From Margaritifera margaritifera (Eukaryota > Mollusca > Bivalvia > Unionida > Margaritiferidae): a stretch of DNA of 64,000 bases. The stretch lies in NCBI GenBank assembly GCA_029931535.1, contig JAQPZY010001579.1, forward strand, positions 457,001-521,000. Direction: 5' to 3'. Positions 25,001 to 36,208 of the stretch are shown here, one piece after another. A program made the position numbers and the translations under genes. How positions within the stretch are numbered: position 1 is the stretch's first letter; every line of letters starts with the position of its first letter. Under the pieces are notes generated by a model. That model saw only the letters and a program-made list of their open reading frames with translations. It was not told where the DNA came from and did not search any database.

Positions 25001-28000
25001 TATCATTCATATCTTATGGATTTTGAGCATTCTATCATTCATATTTTATGGATTTTGAACATTCTAGCATTCATATCTTATAGATTTTGAGCATTCTACC
25101 ATTCATATCTTATGGATTTTGAGCATTCTACCATTCATATCTTATGGATTTTGAGCATTCTACCATTCATATCTTATGGATTTTGAGCATTCTACCATTC
25201 ATATCTTATGGATTTTCAACATTCTACCATTCATATCTTATGGATTTTGAACATTCTACCATTCATATCTTATGGATTTTGAACATTCTACCATTCATAT
25301 CTTATGGATTTTGAAAATTATACCATTCATATCTTATGGATTTTGAACATTCCACCATTCATATCTTATGTTTTATTACAATTCATTACAATAGATCTTG
25401 GATGGGTTTAGAGTTAACCATATTTGACCATGATGTATATAACTATGGCCCTCGACAAACATAGAATATGCATTTTACTGGGATGTGCTCACTCTGGCAT
25501 ATATATTTTCAATTTCGCTTGAACCGAATTGTTTGCTATTTTACATAACTTCCAGAAGGATTTCATTGTAACGATATTTTACAGAGTTACAACCGTTGAA
25601 CTAATTAGGTATTTCACTGACTTCTGAACACTGTAGCATTATTATAGTTTTTGGTTTGATTTCAACCACAGTTGCCACTAAATTAGACATTTCAACGAGC
25701 TTTCGGATGAGTTTGATAATGAGAAGATTTCGACAATAGTTTATAGCGATATGGCCCTTGCCCAACGTAGATTGAACATTATAGCATCCCCGTCCTTTTC
25801 ATATCAATGACATTTTCATAAAAGCTTTATTTCGACAACATCTAAGACGGTTTTGATAATCATTAGATTTGGACCTCAATTTACAAAGTTATGGCCCCTT
25901 TTTGACTATAATATTTGCATGGATTGTGCAAACTTGACTTAATGATTTTTAAAATCATATTATCTTACAAGTTTCATATTTAGCAAAACTTTTAGATGAT
26001 ATCAATTTAAAGAAAGATTTTTATCATATTTTACTGAGTTATTGTCTATAATTGACTCAGTACAATATTTAGTTTCTAGCCTTCCAGGCTTTTTAGAAGG
26101 CGGAAAGGGGGTAATGACAACTTTATGTCGAAATATTTATAACCCATATTTACTTATAACTCGACAATTTTCTTTGTACAATACATTCTTAATGCACAGT
26201 TTAATTTTAATGTCAGCTACGTGTGTCTGCTAAGTGGATTTGTATGTGTATTCAAGAATAAATGTGAAGCCAAAGATCGGAGGGTTGGGCCAGTAAAGTC
26301 GATGTAATTCGCAAGTCTCTCTTACTTTTAAAGTCATAATCTTGTCAGTAAATTGGGATTTTCTGATGTGTTCCTACATATATCTGACAGAATGGCTTTG
26401 GCTCTATGATTTTCACCCCGTTTTTATACACTTGTCACTTTATGCCATTTAGCTATCATCCGACCTACGACATTGGGCTAGTCAAGAGTTGGTCATTTTG
26501 CCGTACACATGGTTCCATAACGTCCTTGACCATTTGTAAATTACGTAATTACCTAAAGTTATCATTATGTTATCTGAATTTGGCGGTATCCTTGAGCTAC
26601 AAGAACAACACTAAATTTCTCTGCCATGAATTATTCTGAAAAGGTTTAATTTGATTCGACTTTCATTTTCACAATGAGTGAAACCCAATTGGAGGGTCTC
26701 GCTCAAAGCGTAAAATAAAATGAGTTAGAAATGTTGTAAAGGACAAATTTAATTTGATTCAGTGTCAAAGTAAATATTAGGTAAAACGTTATGTAAATAT
26801 TGGTCATTTATAAAGACTACAGACATTTCATACCATACTATTGTATTATATTCATTTTCAGCGTGGAACCAAATATGAGGTTGCACTAACAGCAAAGATT
26901 GATTGCAATCAAGAGCTCAAGGTGGAGGCTGAGAACCTTTCAGAATCTTTCTCTGTTGAGGTAAGTAACAGTTTCAGACCAGGAGTCTCAGAATTTCTAT
27001 ATCTGGCAGAATCAGCCTTGTAGAGCAAAGGTATGTAACTAAGCAATGTTTACGCTTTAACTTAACATGCAATAGGGTTTGCATTGACCGTCAGTTGCAA
27101 TTCATAGACTAACGACAAGATTGATCGTGTTTTACAAAATTCTAAACCACCATGTATATATGTGCCACTCATATTTTTTTACACCAGCAGACACTAGAAC
27201 CCGACAATATAACACACTAACACACTTCGTTTTAGAATCTTACAACACTAACAAGTTCTCTTTTTCACGCCAAACAAATTGACCGAAGGAACTTACTATG
27301 TTTACATATGGACCGTTTTAAAGTCCCTGTATCTTACTAGAGCATGAATAATTGTTTACCAAGTAAATATTAGAAGCATGAAGAATAAATTAGATTATCT
27401 CCAAACTATAATATCTGATTTTCTTATAGTCTGTTTTACGGCAGCTCTCATATATATTTTCTACCAATAAAATCAACTTCTTCTGCTAAAATGTTCTACC
27501 GATAATTAAATGTTTCTTTTAAAAGCACACATCACACGTAGCATAATAAATCATCGTGAGCTAATGTTTGCTGTTATCATAAAAAAGCAAAAAACTATTG
27601 GTTCGTTTTTAAACAAATATCTTCAATCGCAAGCATAAATTGTCAAATGTTCAGACTTGTGCGTGTCGTATCAAATCGATGATTATTGCATGATTCATTG
27701 TATGTACAGTATCTTTAAGTAATACTGTAGATTAACACATAGTATTTACTGGATTTGTTTCACGTTAAAGTTTACAATTTAACGAACACAACCATTTAAA
27801 CAGGATAAAATAGTGTGTTTAATCCTTCAAAAAAATATCGCATTCACTTCTAGTTCAGCCAATTGGGCAACATATGAAGAGCAGTTTAAAGAACGGTATG
27901 TCGTCCATGTAGATATTAGAAGTATTTGGAATTAAAGAGCTTAACTCTATACCATGTCTTTTAATCTATTTTTACCGAGATCTACTTTGATGCATCAGTT

Positions 28001-29257
28001 CTGTCACAAATTTAGAAATATGGGAATAATGATCTAGAACCTATCCTAAAGGAGTGAAATTAATTCGGTGTTGGTGTTGGCGATTGTTGTGCATGATAAT
28101 ATACATTTTTAACGTAAGTATCATCTTGGAAATTTTAATTTTGAAATAATCTGGCTCCAATTTATTCGTAAAAAAACGAAAACAATCATAATTTGCATAT
28201 TTTATCGACCACATAGTGCCCATAGTAATCTAAAGTTTCTTTTCTGTTCGAATTGACGCCAGAATTGAAATAAGGCGTTATATAATATAATTACAAGTGA
28301 CTATAACTACATGAAACTATATTTCAGAAAGGTTTCACAAATGTAATGTATCTGCAACTGTGCCAAAGAGCTATGTGCCATTTCCTCCTGTAATGAGAAA
28401 TAATTATTCGTATATGATTGTACAACCAAATTCACAGGTAGTGAGGGGTCGAACACTTTCAGTCATCTACTTCAGTTAGGTGGTTTACGACTGATAGCTC
28501 TTGAGGTGTAAGACTGGTATACATTTTCAAGGACTTCTACTCCAAACTTCTTTTTGGAGTTAAAGAATATACAAACTTCATCCGAATGATTGGAATGGAT
28601 TGCATTGACATGATGTGACTTGAGATACCATTTTTTTTTTTGTTTTTGTTTTTTTGTTTTTTGTTACCACACATTTTAGGTCTATGCTGATCATATATGT
28701 AATGTACACAGGAAAAAAAAATTCTTTCCGTAACAAGTGCTAGATCACAACACGGCAGAAGTTGGCAAATATATCCAGACATTTTCTCGGTATGCCTTAT
28801 GACAAAAAAAGGAGAAAATAATTTTTTCGTGATTCCGTCAGACAGCTTTGGTTTAGAGTAACCTTTATCTAGACCCTAATTTATGAAAACTTGAAACTGA
28901 TAAAATAGTATTCCTATTGCTTTTAGACTAATACCTTACACTGCATACAAAATGCGTTTATGCACTCGACCCTAAAATGAAAAGAAAGACTTTCTTTCTC
29001 GGATAATGCCAACGCTATTTCTGCTCTTATGAAGATACCATCTTAACTCTTGTCTGGTTGCTTTCTGTTAGCTTTTAGAGCTGAGTTCGCTATCATTTTT
29101 TGTGATCATCAGCATATTTAATGTGGTCTTTGCACTTTGCAAATCTTTAATAAGTCCGCGACAAAGAATAAACGACCATCACGCTTTCGCAAGGGATGTT
29201 TCTTTAAAAACTCGGTGCTTGGCAATAGCGCCCACTAAACCAGGTGTAATGACTTAA

Positions 29258-29326
<69 letters not shown>

Positions 29327-31291
29327 GGAGTCAGTGGAAAGAAGGTACTGTTCTAAAATAAACTCCCTGTAGTTAGCCGGTAGAAACTTAAGAATGTATC
29401 ACGTGGTGTACAAAAATAAAATAGTTAACGTTCCCAATCTCTCATTTTCTTCATTAATATAGTTATTTATTTATCCGCTGATCTTCATTTTTTCAGTTTG
29501 CTCCATTTGTCAAATCACGGAAAGATTATTCCGTAGTGGTGCCGAAGGTTTTGAGAACTATCATAACGTCCAGCATTGTGAGGATTCTCATATCTGGCAG
29601 CGCACGGACAAAATCGTTCTAATTCTTAAAATACACGATGCACGATATATAAGAATTATGCTAGATAGTGTTCTGATATCATTTATTTGGATTGTCTCTT
29701 ACAGTTGATTTCTTTCAACCACGGCATGAAAGACGACAATCCGATGGAAAATGTGATTTTTTACAACAAAAGAAACCGTGATTCTGGACATTTTGAAGGC
29801 ATCAAAATACAGAAGAGTAAGGTATGTCAGTTCAAAATCGTCAAAAGACCTATGAACCAAATTGTTTATCACAGAGCCAAACAACCTGTCTGTTTCTTTA
29901 TTAACATCGCATGTTAAACATAAATAGATTTTAGTGGCAAATGCTGTTGCAGCAGCAGAGCCTATACAATATATAAGTCAATTTATTTCGATCCCCTTGC
30001 ACTTTAGTGTGATTAGTTAATATGGAAAGATGTACTACCGCAACTTTCTTTGTAGTCAATGTGGAATTTTATGCAAAGTCTTGAAATATTCGTTGCTTTT
30101 CCAGTATTTATGATTTATAAAAAGACCTTTGATAAGGAATTTCATAACTTGCTTTTTTTCCAAGAACAATCATGACGTTTTGATACACAGTCATTTTAGG
30201 TTCTCATGAAATCCGTTCGAATCAACCTATTCTATATTTATACAACACTTTCAGAAGAAAGGCTATCAATGTTTGTATTCCTATAAAGCTCAGATCCCAA
30301 TGTTGTCCGTACACTTATCCTCCAAACAATAGTCTACTTTATTACATATTCGTTAAGTTATACATGTTCATAATGGTACACATATTCAATCTGTATTATT
30401 GCATCGCACACACAAAAAGAAAACCTATTAAAGACCAAGAATTGAACTATATAGCTATATAGTACATGCATATATTCAAATTAATAACCGTAACAATATT
30501 TTCATAAATCTTTCTAGGTGTATTGAGAAAGCATTTTAACATCGTATCCATTCCATCTACAAAATGGAGCTAAGAAAGTATGGTGAAAAACATTATGTCT
30601 TTGAATTGATACTTCTGAATGCACCGAACTGAATTTGCACACATTACAATGTTCCTTACAATCTCTTTGAACTGTCTGTTTTAAAACATATGTAAAGTTT
30701 CACAGTTGCATGTAATAGATACAAAACAACATATGTTCTTTATTCCGAGTAGTAAGAATGAACCCATTTGATACTGTGTAGATATACATTACGACCTGAC
30801 GGTCTCGACTTATTTATGTGCCATGACAGCCTCGCTATTTCTGCAGGCACTGAACAAGACAGGTATATCCCAGACGATAACATGTACATCCTCATGCTCT
30901 GCTTTTATGTCAAACTTTAAATAATTATGTTTTTGTTCTTATCAAATGTACATATCAATCACGAATCATTAGTTTGTTTATTGGATGAGATAGTTTACCC
31001 ACTGAGTCATAACAATTCAGGACGACCTTTCTAGTCCCTTTTTCTTTTATGACGTTGTGATACCAATACACCTCAAGACAACCCCAAATCTTCTAGCTTC
31101 TATACTGACCATGTCGATTTCAGTCAATTTCAGTGAAAATCGCACGTTAAAGCAGGTACGATGTCCCATGTAGTGAATTTTTAGCAGCAACAGTCAATAT
31201 ACATACATAATCTTCAGTCTGTTTTAGCATTAGGGTCATTGGGACTAGTTCAGAGTTGTTATTTATCATATACTCTCTCTCTCTCTCGCTC

Positions 31292-31374
<83 letters not shown>

Positions 31375-31660
31375 CACTCTGTAGTGAGCAGTCAGTGTAG
31401 CCATTGCTGCGTTAAATCCAAATCGACAATAAGAAAAGACTCCCAATTGTTGAAATGTTTCTTTGTCCTCTTTAAAGATCAAGACTTTTCAGTGTTCCAA
31501 TATGAATTTGCAAACATTTTTTCGAGAAGATATAAATAAATGTAAGAAACTATTTCAGGTGCCACATCTATTGACCGACGTATTCTCGGAGTACTACATT
31601 CGCATCTATGTTAAAACGCCTGATATCGAAGAGAAAATCAGACAGAAAGTGGCAGAATTG
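5234..31660 (+). CDS. SAMHD1-like: SAMHD1-like deoxynucleoside triphosphate triphosphohydrolase, 12 exons, incomplete
   Basis: Twelve exons with GT-AG borders join in phase to 486 codons colinear with the HD and C-terminal regions of SAMHD1, which hydrolyses dNTPs to nucleoside and triphosphate and limits viral replication in vertebrates. Using human numbering by motif alignment, the arginine and histidine of the R164/H167 motif, H206-D207, H215, H233, D311, K312, Y315, D319, R366, H370 and H376 are present. D137, Q142, R145 and Q149 of the allosteric site are also kept. H210 is replaced by Asn, D218 by Glu and K377 by Arg. Codon 368 is an in-frame TGA (23610-23612) although homology continues for 118 codons in the same frame. 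The N-terminal start, any SAM domain and the last exon were not found. It may be a pseudogene, a truncated-protein gene, or carry a sequence error or allele. Confidence 0.88.
5928..5980. repeat. (GAA)n microsatellite
   Basis: About 17 GAA units; both strands give poly-E or poly-S frames that are not genes. Confidence 0.95.
6220..7390. other. T-rich spacer
   Basis: About 1.2 kb of very T-rich DNA dominated by 'AATTTTT' and 'TTTGTAA' patterns, lying between the inverted arms of the foldback-like element. No coding signal was seen. Confidence 0.6.
8471..8595 (+). CDS. SAMHD1-like: SAMHD1-like exon B (HD motif)
   Basis: The acceptor ACATTTAG ends at 8470 and donor GTACGT starts at 8596. One base completes the Gly codon from exon A. 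The exon encodes '[13 protein letters not shown]' and ends with 'IAALCHDL', which contains the His-Asp metal-binding doublet. It finishes with one base of the next Gly codon (phase 1). Confidence 0.9.
9299..9369 (+). CDS. SAMHD1-like: SAMHD1-like exon C (GNGPFSH motif)
   Basis: The acceptor TTTTCCAG ends at 9298 and donor GTGAGT starts at 9370. The exon completes 'HDLGNGPFSH'. In SAMHD1 the residue after the Gly is normally His (H210); here it is Asn. The His at the end of the motif (H215) is retained. The exon ends in phase 0 with 'NWRWK'. Confidence 0.88.
9955..10260. repeat. Minisatellite related to the foldback arm
   Basis: Units around 'CCCTATGCCGACAAG.GGAATTTAACA' repeat about six times. 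They resemble the left arm at 5.63-5.89 kb in the same orientation and precede the complex satellite, as expected for the left end of a second related element. Confidence 0.55.
10315..13960. repeat. Complex satellite in intron C-D
   Basis: A long unit recurs with starts near 10322, 11766, 12731, 13529 and a partial one near 13716. Landmarks are 'TATTATCC.TTCTGGAGTGAAAGGCA', 'AATATCCAATGTCAGTGCTGTATGG', 'TTGTTACAAATGTACTGTTTTC' and 'GACAACATTGCTACACTGTCA'-like blocks. Within the first three units sits an inner minisatellite of about 20 bp around 'CTACTGACCAACACCCACAC' (about 10.87-11.25, 11.29-11.65 and 12.19-12.62 kb). Unit size shrinks from about 1.44 to 0.97 to 0.80 kb through loss of inner repeats. 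Open frames here are repeat artefacts. Confidence 0.75.
14335..15715. repeat. Diverged direct duplication, about 1.2 kb apart
   Basis: Segments near 14340-14530 and 15535-15715 share 'CTAGTCA.G.AAAAGAAAATGAAAT', 'AAGATTTT', a 'TTTATAAT..TTAAACTT' block and a 'CGCTCAA.CATTTTT'-like end. The copies are diverged. The DNA between them has no recognised gene. Confidence 0.5.
16007..16065. repeat. (TA)n microsatellite beside the hAT end
   Basis: About 29 TA units abutting the left end of the hAT-like element. Confidence 0.95.
16066..17918 (-). mobile_element. hAT-like DNA transposon relic
   Basis: The element starts with CAGGG (16066) and ends with CCCTG (17918). About 60 bp at each end are imperfect inverted repeats sharing 'CAA..CACTAGTC..GGACAA'-like blocks. 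A minus-strand frame (16680-16350) encodes a hAT C-terminal dimerisation region with '[19 protein letters not shown]' followed by 'SLQMLMNI'. Only the transposase C-terminus is readable; the catalytic region is missing or decayed. An 8-bp target duplication could not be confirmed because the left flank is (TA)n. Confidence 0.65.
16350..16680 (-). pseudogene. hAT transposase C-terminal fragment
   Basis: About 110 codons remain open on the minus strand, ending close to the left inverted repeat. The '[14 protein letters not shown]'-type motif (here with Arg in place of the first Ser of FSSM) is the hallmark of the hAT dimerisation domain, related to vertebrate ZNF862/KIAA1586-like domesticated copies. 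It lacks an N-terminus, a BED finger and a recognisable catalytic core, so it is a relic in an intron of the SAMHD1-like gene. Confidence 0.7.
18352..18465 (+). CDS. SAMHD1-like: SAMHD1-like exon D
   Basis: An 8.98-kb intron precedes this exon. Acceptor CATTACAG ends at 18351 and donor GTGCGT starts at 18466. It starts in phase 0 with 'HQDLS', aligned to the H233-containing 'HEQGS' of SAMHD1, and continues as a helical segment to 'LIMRLIM'. Exact length (114 nt) fits neighbouring phases. The donor is less standard than the others, so the 3' border is slightly less certain. Confidence 0.78.
19029..19085 (+). CDS. SAMHD1-like: SAMHD1-like exon E
   Basis: Acceptor CTTTTTAG and donor GTGTCG bracket 57 nt (19 codons, phase 0 at both ends). 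It encodes '[19 protein letters not shown]', occupying the variable loop before the 'EIVSN' segment of SAMHD1. It is lysine-rich and shorter than the human loop. Confidence 0.75.
19670..19849 (+). CDS. SAMHD1-like: SAMHD1-like exon F (catalytic Asp)
   Basis: A 180-nt phase-0 exon with acceptor AATTCAG and donor GTACTC. It begins '[20 protein letters not shown]', containing the metal-binding Asp (D311) and the substrate-binding Lys, Tyr and Asp that follow it. The rest is a beta-rich segment ending 'QIGYPEK'. This is one of the clearest SAMHD1 signatures in the window. Confidence 0.92.
20644..20735 (+). CDS. SAMHD1-like: SAMHD1-like exon G (R366/H370/H376 motif)
   Basis: Acceptor ATTTCAG ends at 20643. 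The exon encodes '[19 protein letters not shown]' and 'YQHRV', matching the 'MFHTR..LHRRAYQHK' motif with K377 changed to Arg. The donor GTAGGT at 20736 leaves two bases of a codon; using the next GT (20740) would put a stop in the exon, so the first donor is preferred. Confidence 0.88.
22444..22503 (+). CDS. SAMHD1-like: SAMHD1-like exon H
   Basis: A 60-nt exon with acceptor GTTTACAG and strong donor GTAAGT. One base completes the Met codon of exon G, then '[19 protein letters not shown]' continues the helix that aligns to 'MITDAFLKAD' in SAMHD1. It ends in phase 2. Confidence 0.75.
23369..23648 (+). CDS. SAMHD1-like: SAMHD1-like exon I, with in-frame TGA
   Basis: A 280-nt exon (acceptor GATTTCAG, donor GTAAAT). 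It contains an Asp/Glu-rich insert, then '[12 protein letters not shown]' matching 'YTKLTDNIFLEI'. At 23610-23612 the codon aligned to the Arg in 'IEYRNLF' is TGA. Homology resumes immediately in the same frame ('DFYRMLCE') and the exon continues to a good donor, so the change looks like a single CGA-to-TGA substitution. Confidence 0.85.
23890..26060. repeat. Degenerate tandem repeats with 'GAGTTATGGCCCTTG' landmarks
   Basis: In intron I-J a loosely repeated module recurs near 24120, 24290, 24420, 24575, 25430, 25750 and 25890. It comprises 'TTTCTTAGAGTTATGGCCCTTGA', 'TGAACATTCTAGCATT', 'TTTCATC' and 'GATAATGAG'-like pieces. A homogeneous 32-bp array is nested inside. The open frames crossing it are not genes. 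Confidence 0.6.
24953..25370. repeat. 32-bp minisatellite, about 13 copies
   Basis: Nearly identical 32-bp units contain 'TTTTGAGCATTCTACCATTC' followed by 'ATATCTTATGGA'. A few units vary at GAGC/GAAC and CTACC/CTATC/CTAGC. There are no unique spacers, so it is not a CRISPR array. Its unit is derived from the surrounding degenerate repeat. Confidence 0.93.
26862..26960 (+). CDS. SAMHD1-like: SAMHD1-like exon J
   Basis: A 99-nt phase-0 exon with acceptor CATTTTCAG and strong donor GTAAGT. It encodes '[20 protein letters not shown]' and '[13 protein letters not shown]', aligned to the 'VLLDVKLKAEDFIVDV' strand of SAMHD1. It lies after the TGA yet keeps a conserved frame and splice sites. Confidence 0.85.
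29260..29324. repeat. (TA)n microsatellite
   Basis: About 32 TA units in intron J-K. Confidence 0.95.
29705..29821 (+). CDS. SAMHD1-like: SAMHD1-like exon K
   Basis: A 117-nt phase-0 exon with acceptor CTCTTACAG and donor GTATGT. It encodes '[20 protein letters not shown]', very close to the 'INMDYGMQEKNPIDHVSFY' segment of SAMHD1, followed by a basic stretch ending 'IKIQKSK'. Confidence 0.92.
31273..31370. repeat. (CT)n microsatellite in intron K-L
   Basis: About 98 bp of CT with a few CG interruptions, 190 bp before the exon L acceptor. The minus-strand RE-repeat frame is an artefact. Confidence 0.95.
31559..31660 (+). CDS. SAMHD1-like: SAMHD1-like exon L (last recognised)
   Basis: A 102-nt phase-0 exon with acceptor TATTTCAG and donor GTGTGT. 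It encodes '[19 protein letters not shown]' and '[15 protein letters not shown]', aligned to '[20 protein letters not shown]'. Reading through the donor reaches a stop eight codons later, so either that is an alternative end or a further C-terminal exon lies downstream and was not recognised. Confidence 0.88.
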
Positions 31661-33630
31661 GTGTGTGTATTTTTATACCTATTTTAGAATTGAAAGTTTG
31701 ATTTACTATAATGTTAAAAATGTTAAAATTAGATCGCGGTTAGAACCATCCATATTTGTAGCAGACTATATGAAAGGAAACTGCTTGAAAAAGTAAATTT
31801 TTAAAAAGTCACAGATCTATAATAAGTACTAGTTCATTGCAATTAGGCAACATCTTGAATTTTGTAATACGAATAATGAGTAATAATGGAACAATTACAT
31901 CAATTTATTAAGCAGGAGCTATCGGCTATTCAGAACTGATCACTGGGTGATCTGAGGTATTATGTTGATGAACCTATCAGAGCGGCAAAATCGCATAAGT
32001 AACTTTTGATATTTGTCGAGGTTAAAATAAGGCACATTATCATTGTGTTGCTGCGTTGGTTTAGTCAGCTTAGGCTTTAATGTAATAAGTAAATGATGAC
32101 CAGATAATAATTCATCCTTTTTTCAGACAAATAGAGTTATGAAAAGAGTTATACAATACTAAACCAATCAGATGTACTTTTTATATTTAATTTTTTTCAC
32201 AGTGAAGAAGCATTAAATCGTGTCAGGCAGGCCTAGCATAAGTTTTTCCTAAGCATAGAAAAAGTTTAATTCCTTTCCCGAAAATCGGAAACATTATATG
32301 TCAGCGAACATCTTTATTCATGTCTAATTTTGCATCTTCCATCAAACATTGATTTTCCCCAAAGAACGCCACACATTTTTTAAATCACCCAATATAACCG
32401 CATTTGTCATTAATGAGATGAGGGGATCCTGATTAGCGTCAATTTAGGTATCAGTTATAATATGATTTAGAATCTATCCAAAGTTTTGTTTCCGATATCA
32501 TCCTATAGTTTGATTGCTGGAGGATTCTGATTGACACAATAGAGACAGTTTCATTCATCAAAGCTTCCGTCCTTCAAGAGAAAATAGGTTTCTATTTGGT
32601 TCTAATGCTTATCTCAACATTACGCTTCCTCTAGTAAGATATTTGAAGAAATGCTTGAGGTTTTCACTTGGAAGGAAAATAGTTTCAGTATAGAGATGCG
32701 TTAACGGTGCTTGTGACCAGAAATATGTCTTGGTCTACATTGCGACTCCTATGTTGATGACCTTCGCTCAACTAAAATCTAAACATGATTGGATTTCTTT
32801 TCCTACGACCAAAGCTAACCAACATACACAAACAACAATTGAAGGCGAAACGATGTTCTGGTAAGAGTGCCCACACACATATACCGGGGCACTCTCGTTC
32901 AACCTAACACATGCCACTGATAAGTGGCTACACCCACGAAACAAAGGCAATTTAGGGTCAGCCAGGAACACTTTAATGTCTGTATTGCCAAATCGAAGGT
33001 GACTAATCGGTGGAGTATCCCTTGTCCATAGGCTCTAGTAATGACCATCAATGGGAAATACTAGCAATAAATGTTTAAAATGAAAGCATAAAAAGAAATA
33101 GAGTACAGACATTACATAACTCACATTAATACAATGTTTGTGCAATAAACACAGTATTCTCAATACAGGCAAATACATAAATTCGTATACCTATTTGTAA
33201 GGCTTTGTGTAGTTTCTATGGTATCAGTCGTAGTATTATCTTTTCTGTCCAGCGTATATATTCCATGTTTGGCCCTGAAAATAAATAAATACATCCGTTC
33301 TGAAAAATTATGCTTCTTTCAGAGTATGGAATAAGTATGAAAATAAGTACAGACAATATCACAATAAATCATTCAATATAATGTTTTAAACTTAAAGCTG
33401 AACTTTACAGAAACCATCGTATTTAAAAGACCCTAAGCTCGCGACAAAGGGAGACATTATACAACGTATACTGATTAATATGGAATGCAATAATGCAAAA
33501 ATGAGAATATATGTAAATTTGAAATCAATCACATTATATGATTAACAATCGTGGACAAAAGAAGAATAACACTGTGGTTGTCTACAAGACTGTTAAAGAC
33601 CATGATTTTACCAGCACTGACACTTCCCAA
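31661..33630. other. Noncoding DNA after the last SAMHD1-like exon
   Basis: AT-rich DNA without a recognised gene. The stretch at about 32.7-33.0 kb is slightly richer in GC and has a 67-codon minus-strand frame without recognisable homology. The missing terminal SAMHD1-like exon could lie here or further downstream. Confidence 0.4.
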
Positions 33631-33728
33631 TAACAATAATAATAATAAGAAGAAGAAGAAGAAGAAAAAGTACAACAACAACAACAACAACAATGTGCTT
33701 TTATTGATCAGGCAGTACTCCCTTAGTT

Positions 33729-33761
<33 letters not shown>

Positions 33762-34140
33762 TTGTATTCGGGATAATTTGCAGTTACACCACTTTACATA
33801 ACAAAACAGATGGCGCTATAGCTCCTCCCTTTGTAAGTCAATACCAACTAGTTTACTACATCATCAGCCAAATTAAAGCCAACTGGGCAAAGCATCAAAC
33901 ATTTTCAAGCGTTAATTCTATTTGAAATAGTCATGTAAACGTTTGTATTTTCAACGCATTTTTGTGTTTATTGTTTGTCTTGTCTCTCTTTTGTGTTTCC
34001 CTTTGACAAAGATTCAGTGAGAATCGAAAACGCTTAGGTTAGTTAAAAACTAGTTTTGCACTGTTCATTGTCAGTGTGTTGCATTTATCTTAATCAATCC
34101 CTGACACACGCGATCCCTTGCTGGACCCAGTGACACTTGA
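33762..34140 (+). mobile_element. Penelope-like fragment, copy 3 (plus orientation)
   Basis: Lies between a (TA)n(GT)n tract (33731-33761) and a (TA)n tract (34176-34243). It contains a degenerate hammerhead-like core at 34003-34035: TTGACAA, then a perfect 5-bp stem GATTC/GAATC, then GAAAA. The sequence context, including an 'ATTGTTTGTCTTGTCTCTC' stretch upstream, resembles the minus-strand version of the other two copies. No coding domain remains. Confidence 0.35.
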
Positions 34141-34171
34141 AAGGACTGTTAGTCGCCATATTATTTGTATT

Positions 34172-34175
<4 letters not shown>

Positions 34176-34246
<71 letters not shown>

Positions 34247-34256
34247 TGTGTGTGTA
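34176..34256. repeat. (TA)n with short (GT)n tail
   Basis: About 34 TA units followed by a short GT tail. Confidence 0.95.
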
Positions 34257-35320
34257 ACGATTGTGTCTATGTATAAATGTGTTTAATACTGGAAACGTGT
34301 GATAAAATCAGTGAACTAGAGAATTTAAATTGCATCCAAAGAATCACTTTTATTTTAAAAAAATCAGAATCAAGGTTTCTGTTTTCTACAAATGTAAGCA
34401 TTAGCTTTTGATGAGTGTGCAATTTTTACATGACCAAACGCAAGCAAACAATTTTTGCAAGGATAATATTTATGTTTTAAGAGATTACTCCGCGACATCT
34501 AATTCTTCGTAGAAAAACATGTTTAAAAGTGAGGTAGATTATAAACTTCTCTTGAAACCTTTACGCATTGTTAGATGATATTGTTCACAAAACAAAAGAA
34601 AAAAATTCGAGTTTCAACATAAAAAAGCACAAGATTTTATACTATCATACGATATATGAAAAATGTACACATATTCAGTTTTTCATTTTGTGATTAAATT
34701 ATTTTGTCAGCATTTTAATTTTCTCATATAATTATAACGGAAAAATATGCGATGTGTGCCTCTCTCAGATATGTCACGGACTGTACGGTATAAACAAGAA
34801 TTATTGGACTTCAGCCCAAATGTATAGAATTAGTTTGATCATCTATATACAGTAAAAATGTGTAGATGAATCAAAATCATAACCAAAGCTTTATTAGATA
34901 ACAGTCTGAAGTCTGAAAAAGTGGATATAGAAAACAATTTTAGTTCCCTAACAATGTAAGTATGTCAGTCGTTGGCAATTGTGTAGATTGTCAACGATAG
35001 AAATGTAGATGTGGCATCAACAATGAATTACTCCGATTATATCTGACGTATATTCACTTATGCAACCTTGCAGAATCCAAGGACATGTTTACTTTATTTA
35101 TATGCTTCAGAAACAAACAACATAATTGATTTAGATAAGCCCGCTAACCAGATAACGATGCGCAGGAATCGGCACTGAACTGTCGCCTTACAACACCGAT
35201 CTGCAGATAGTCTAGCGCTTAATTTGCGCTTTGCCCAAATATCCTGATTAATAAATGTCATAAATGGGACAGAATTAGAGTGGATTTTAACGAATATTTT
35301 CAACTCTCCACCAGATCTGA

Positions 35321-35323
<3 letters not shown>
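34257..35323. other. Noncoding AT-rich DNA between microsatellites
   Basis: No gene or element end recognised. Small frames are low complexity. Confidence 0.4.

Positions 35324-35384
<61 letters not shown>
35324..35384. repeat. (TA)n microsatellite, left flank of solo LTR
   Basis: Continues on the other side of the LTR at 36213-36292, so the LTR appears to have inserted inside one (TA)n tract. Confidence 0.95.
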
Positions 35385-35388
<4 letters not shown>

Positions 35389-36208
35389 ACGGAATTATGT
35401 AATTATGTATCATCTTTAAAATTTGTAGTATAGTTTTCATTTGGTTTATGACCTTTGTATTATAATTCATATTTTTTTTAGCAGCCAACGCTATTATTGA
35501 ATACATGTATATCTTATGTTGGCAATGTTGGTTAATCATGACTCACTACGTCACGTGAGTAGCGCGTGGTGAAATGTATCATTTTCGTCACCCGATTCAC
35601 ATGATTCAGAGCTTGTTTACTTGTAAGAATTAACATCGCAATTTGGGTTGGTTTATTTGAGACGGAGTAGATTGGGTTTTAATTTGTTCTACGCAGTATA
35701 GAGAATATAAAACGGGATTTAATCACTATATATTCATTCTTGGCAGTTACAGCATTTGGTAAAGTCATAGAGGGAATTTATTTATTGTTCGTGAAATCTT
35801 AACCCTAAACAGTACTTTTGGGATTACGTACTTTTATTCAAAGATCTGAACTTTATTCTACTCCATCGGAATTATCGGAATCATTTCAAGAACTTTTGTG
35901 ATATTCTATGTTCACAGGAATTTAACTGGAATTAATAACATTTGGATTTAGAACTGTGATTCTTGTTGAGACATAAGCACATTAGTGTCCTCATTCGGAA
36001 TACCTTTGGACCGTTTACGGATTAGTGAATTCTATAGAACAATTTAGGATTATTTAAGGAATTTCTAAACTGTAAGTTAATTTTTAATTCTTTCACTTTG
36101 TTTGTTTTAAATATTTAATATGTTAAGAAATTAAATTTGTATTTTTAGAAATTGTGAAAGCTTGTTAGAGTCTTTTTTCTTTTGTTACATATTCAAACCC
36201 CTAGTCGT

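Noticed and set aside
24953..25370. Regular 32-bp repeat that resembles a CRISPR array in unit length
   Set aside because: Units are contiguous with no unique spacers, and the context is a eukaryotic intron.
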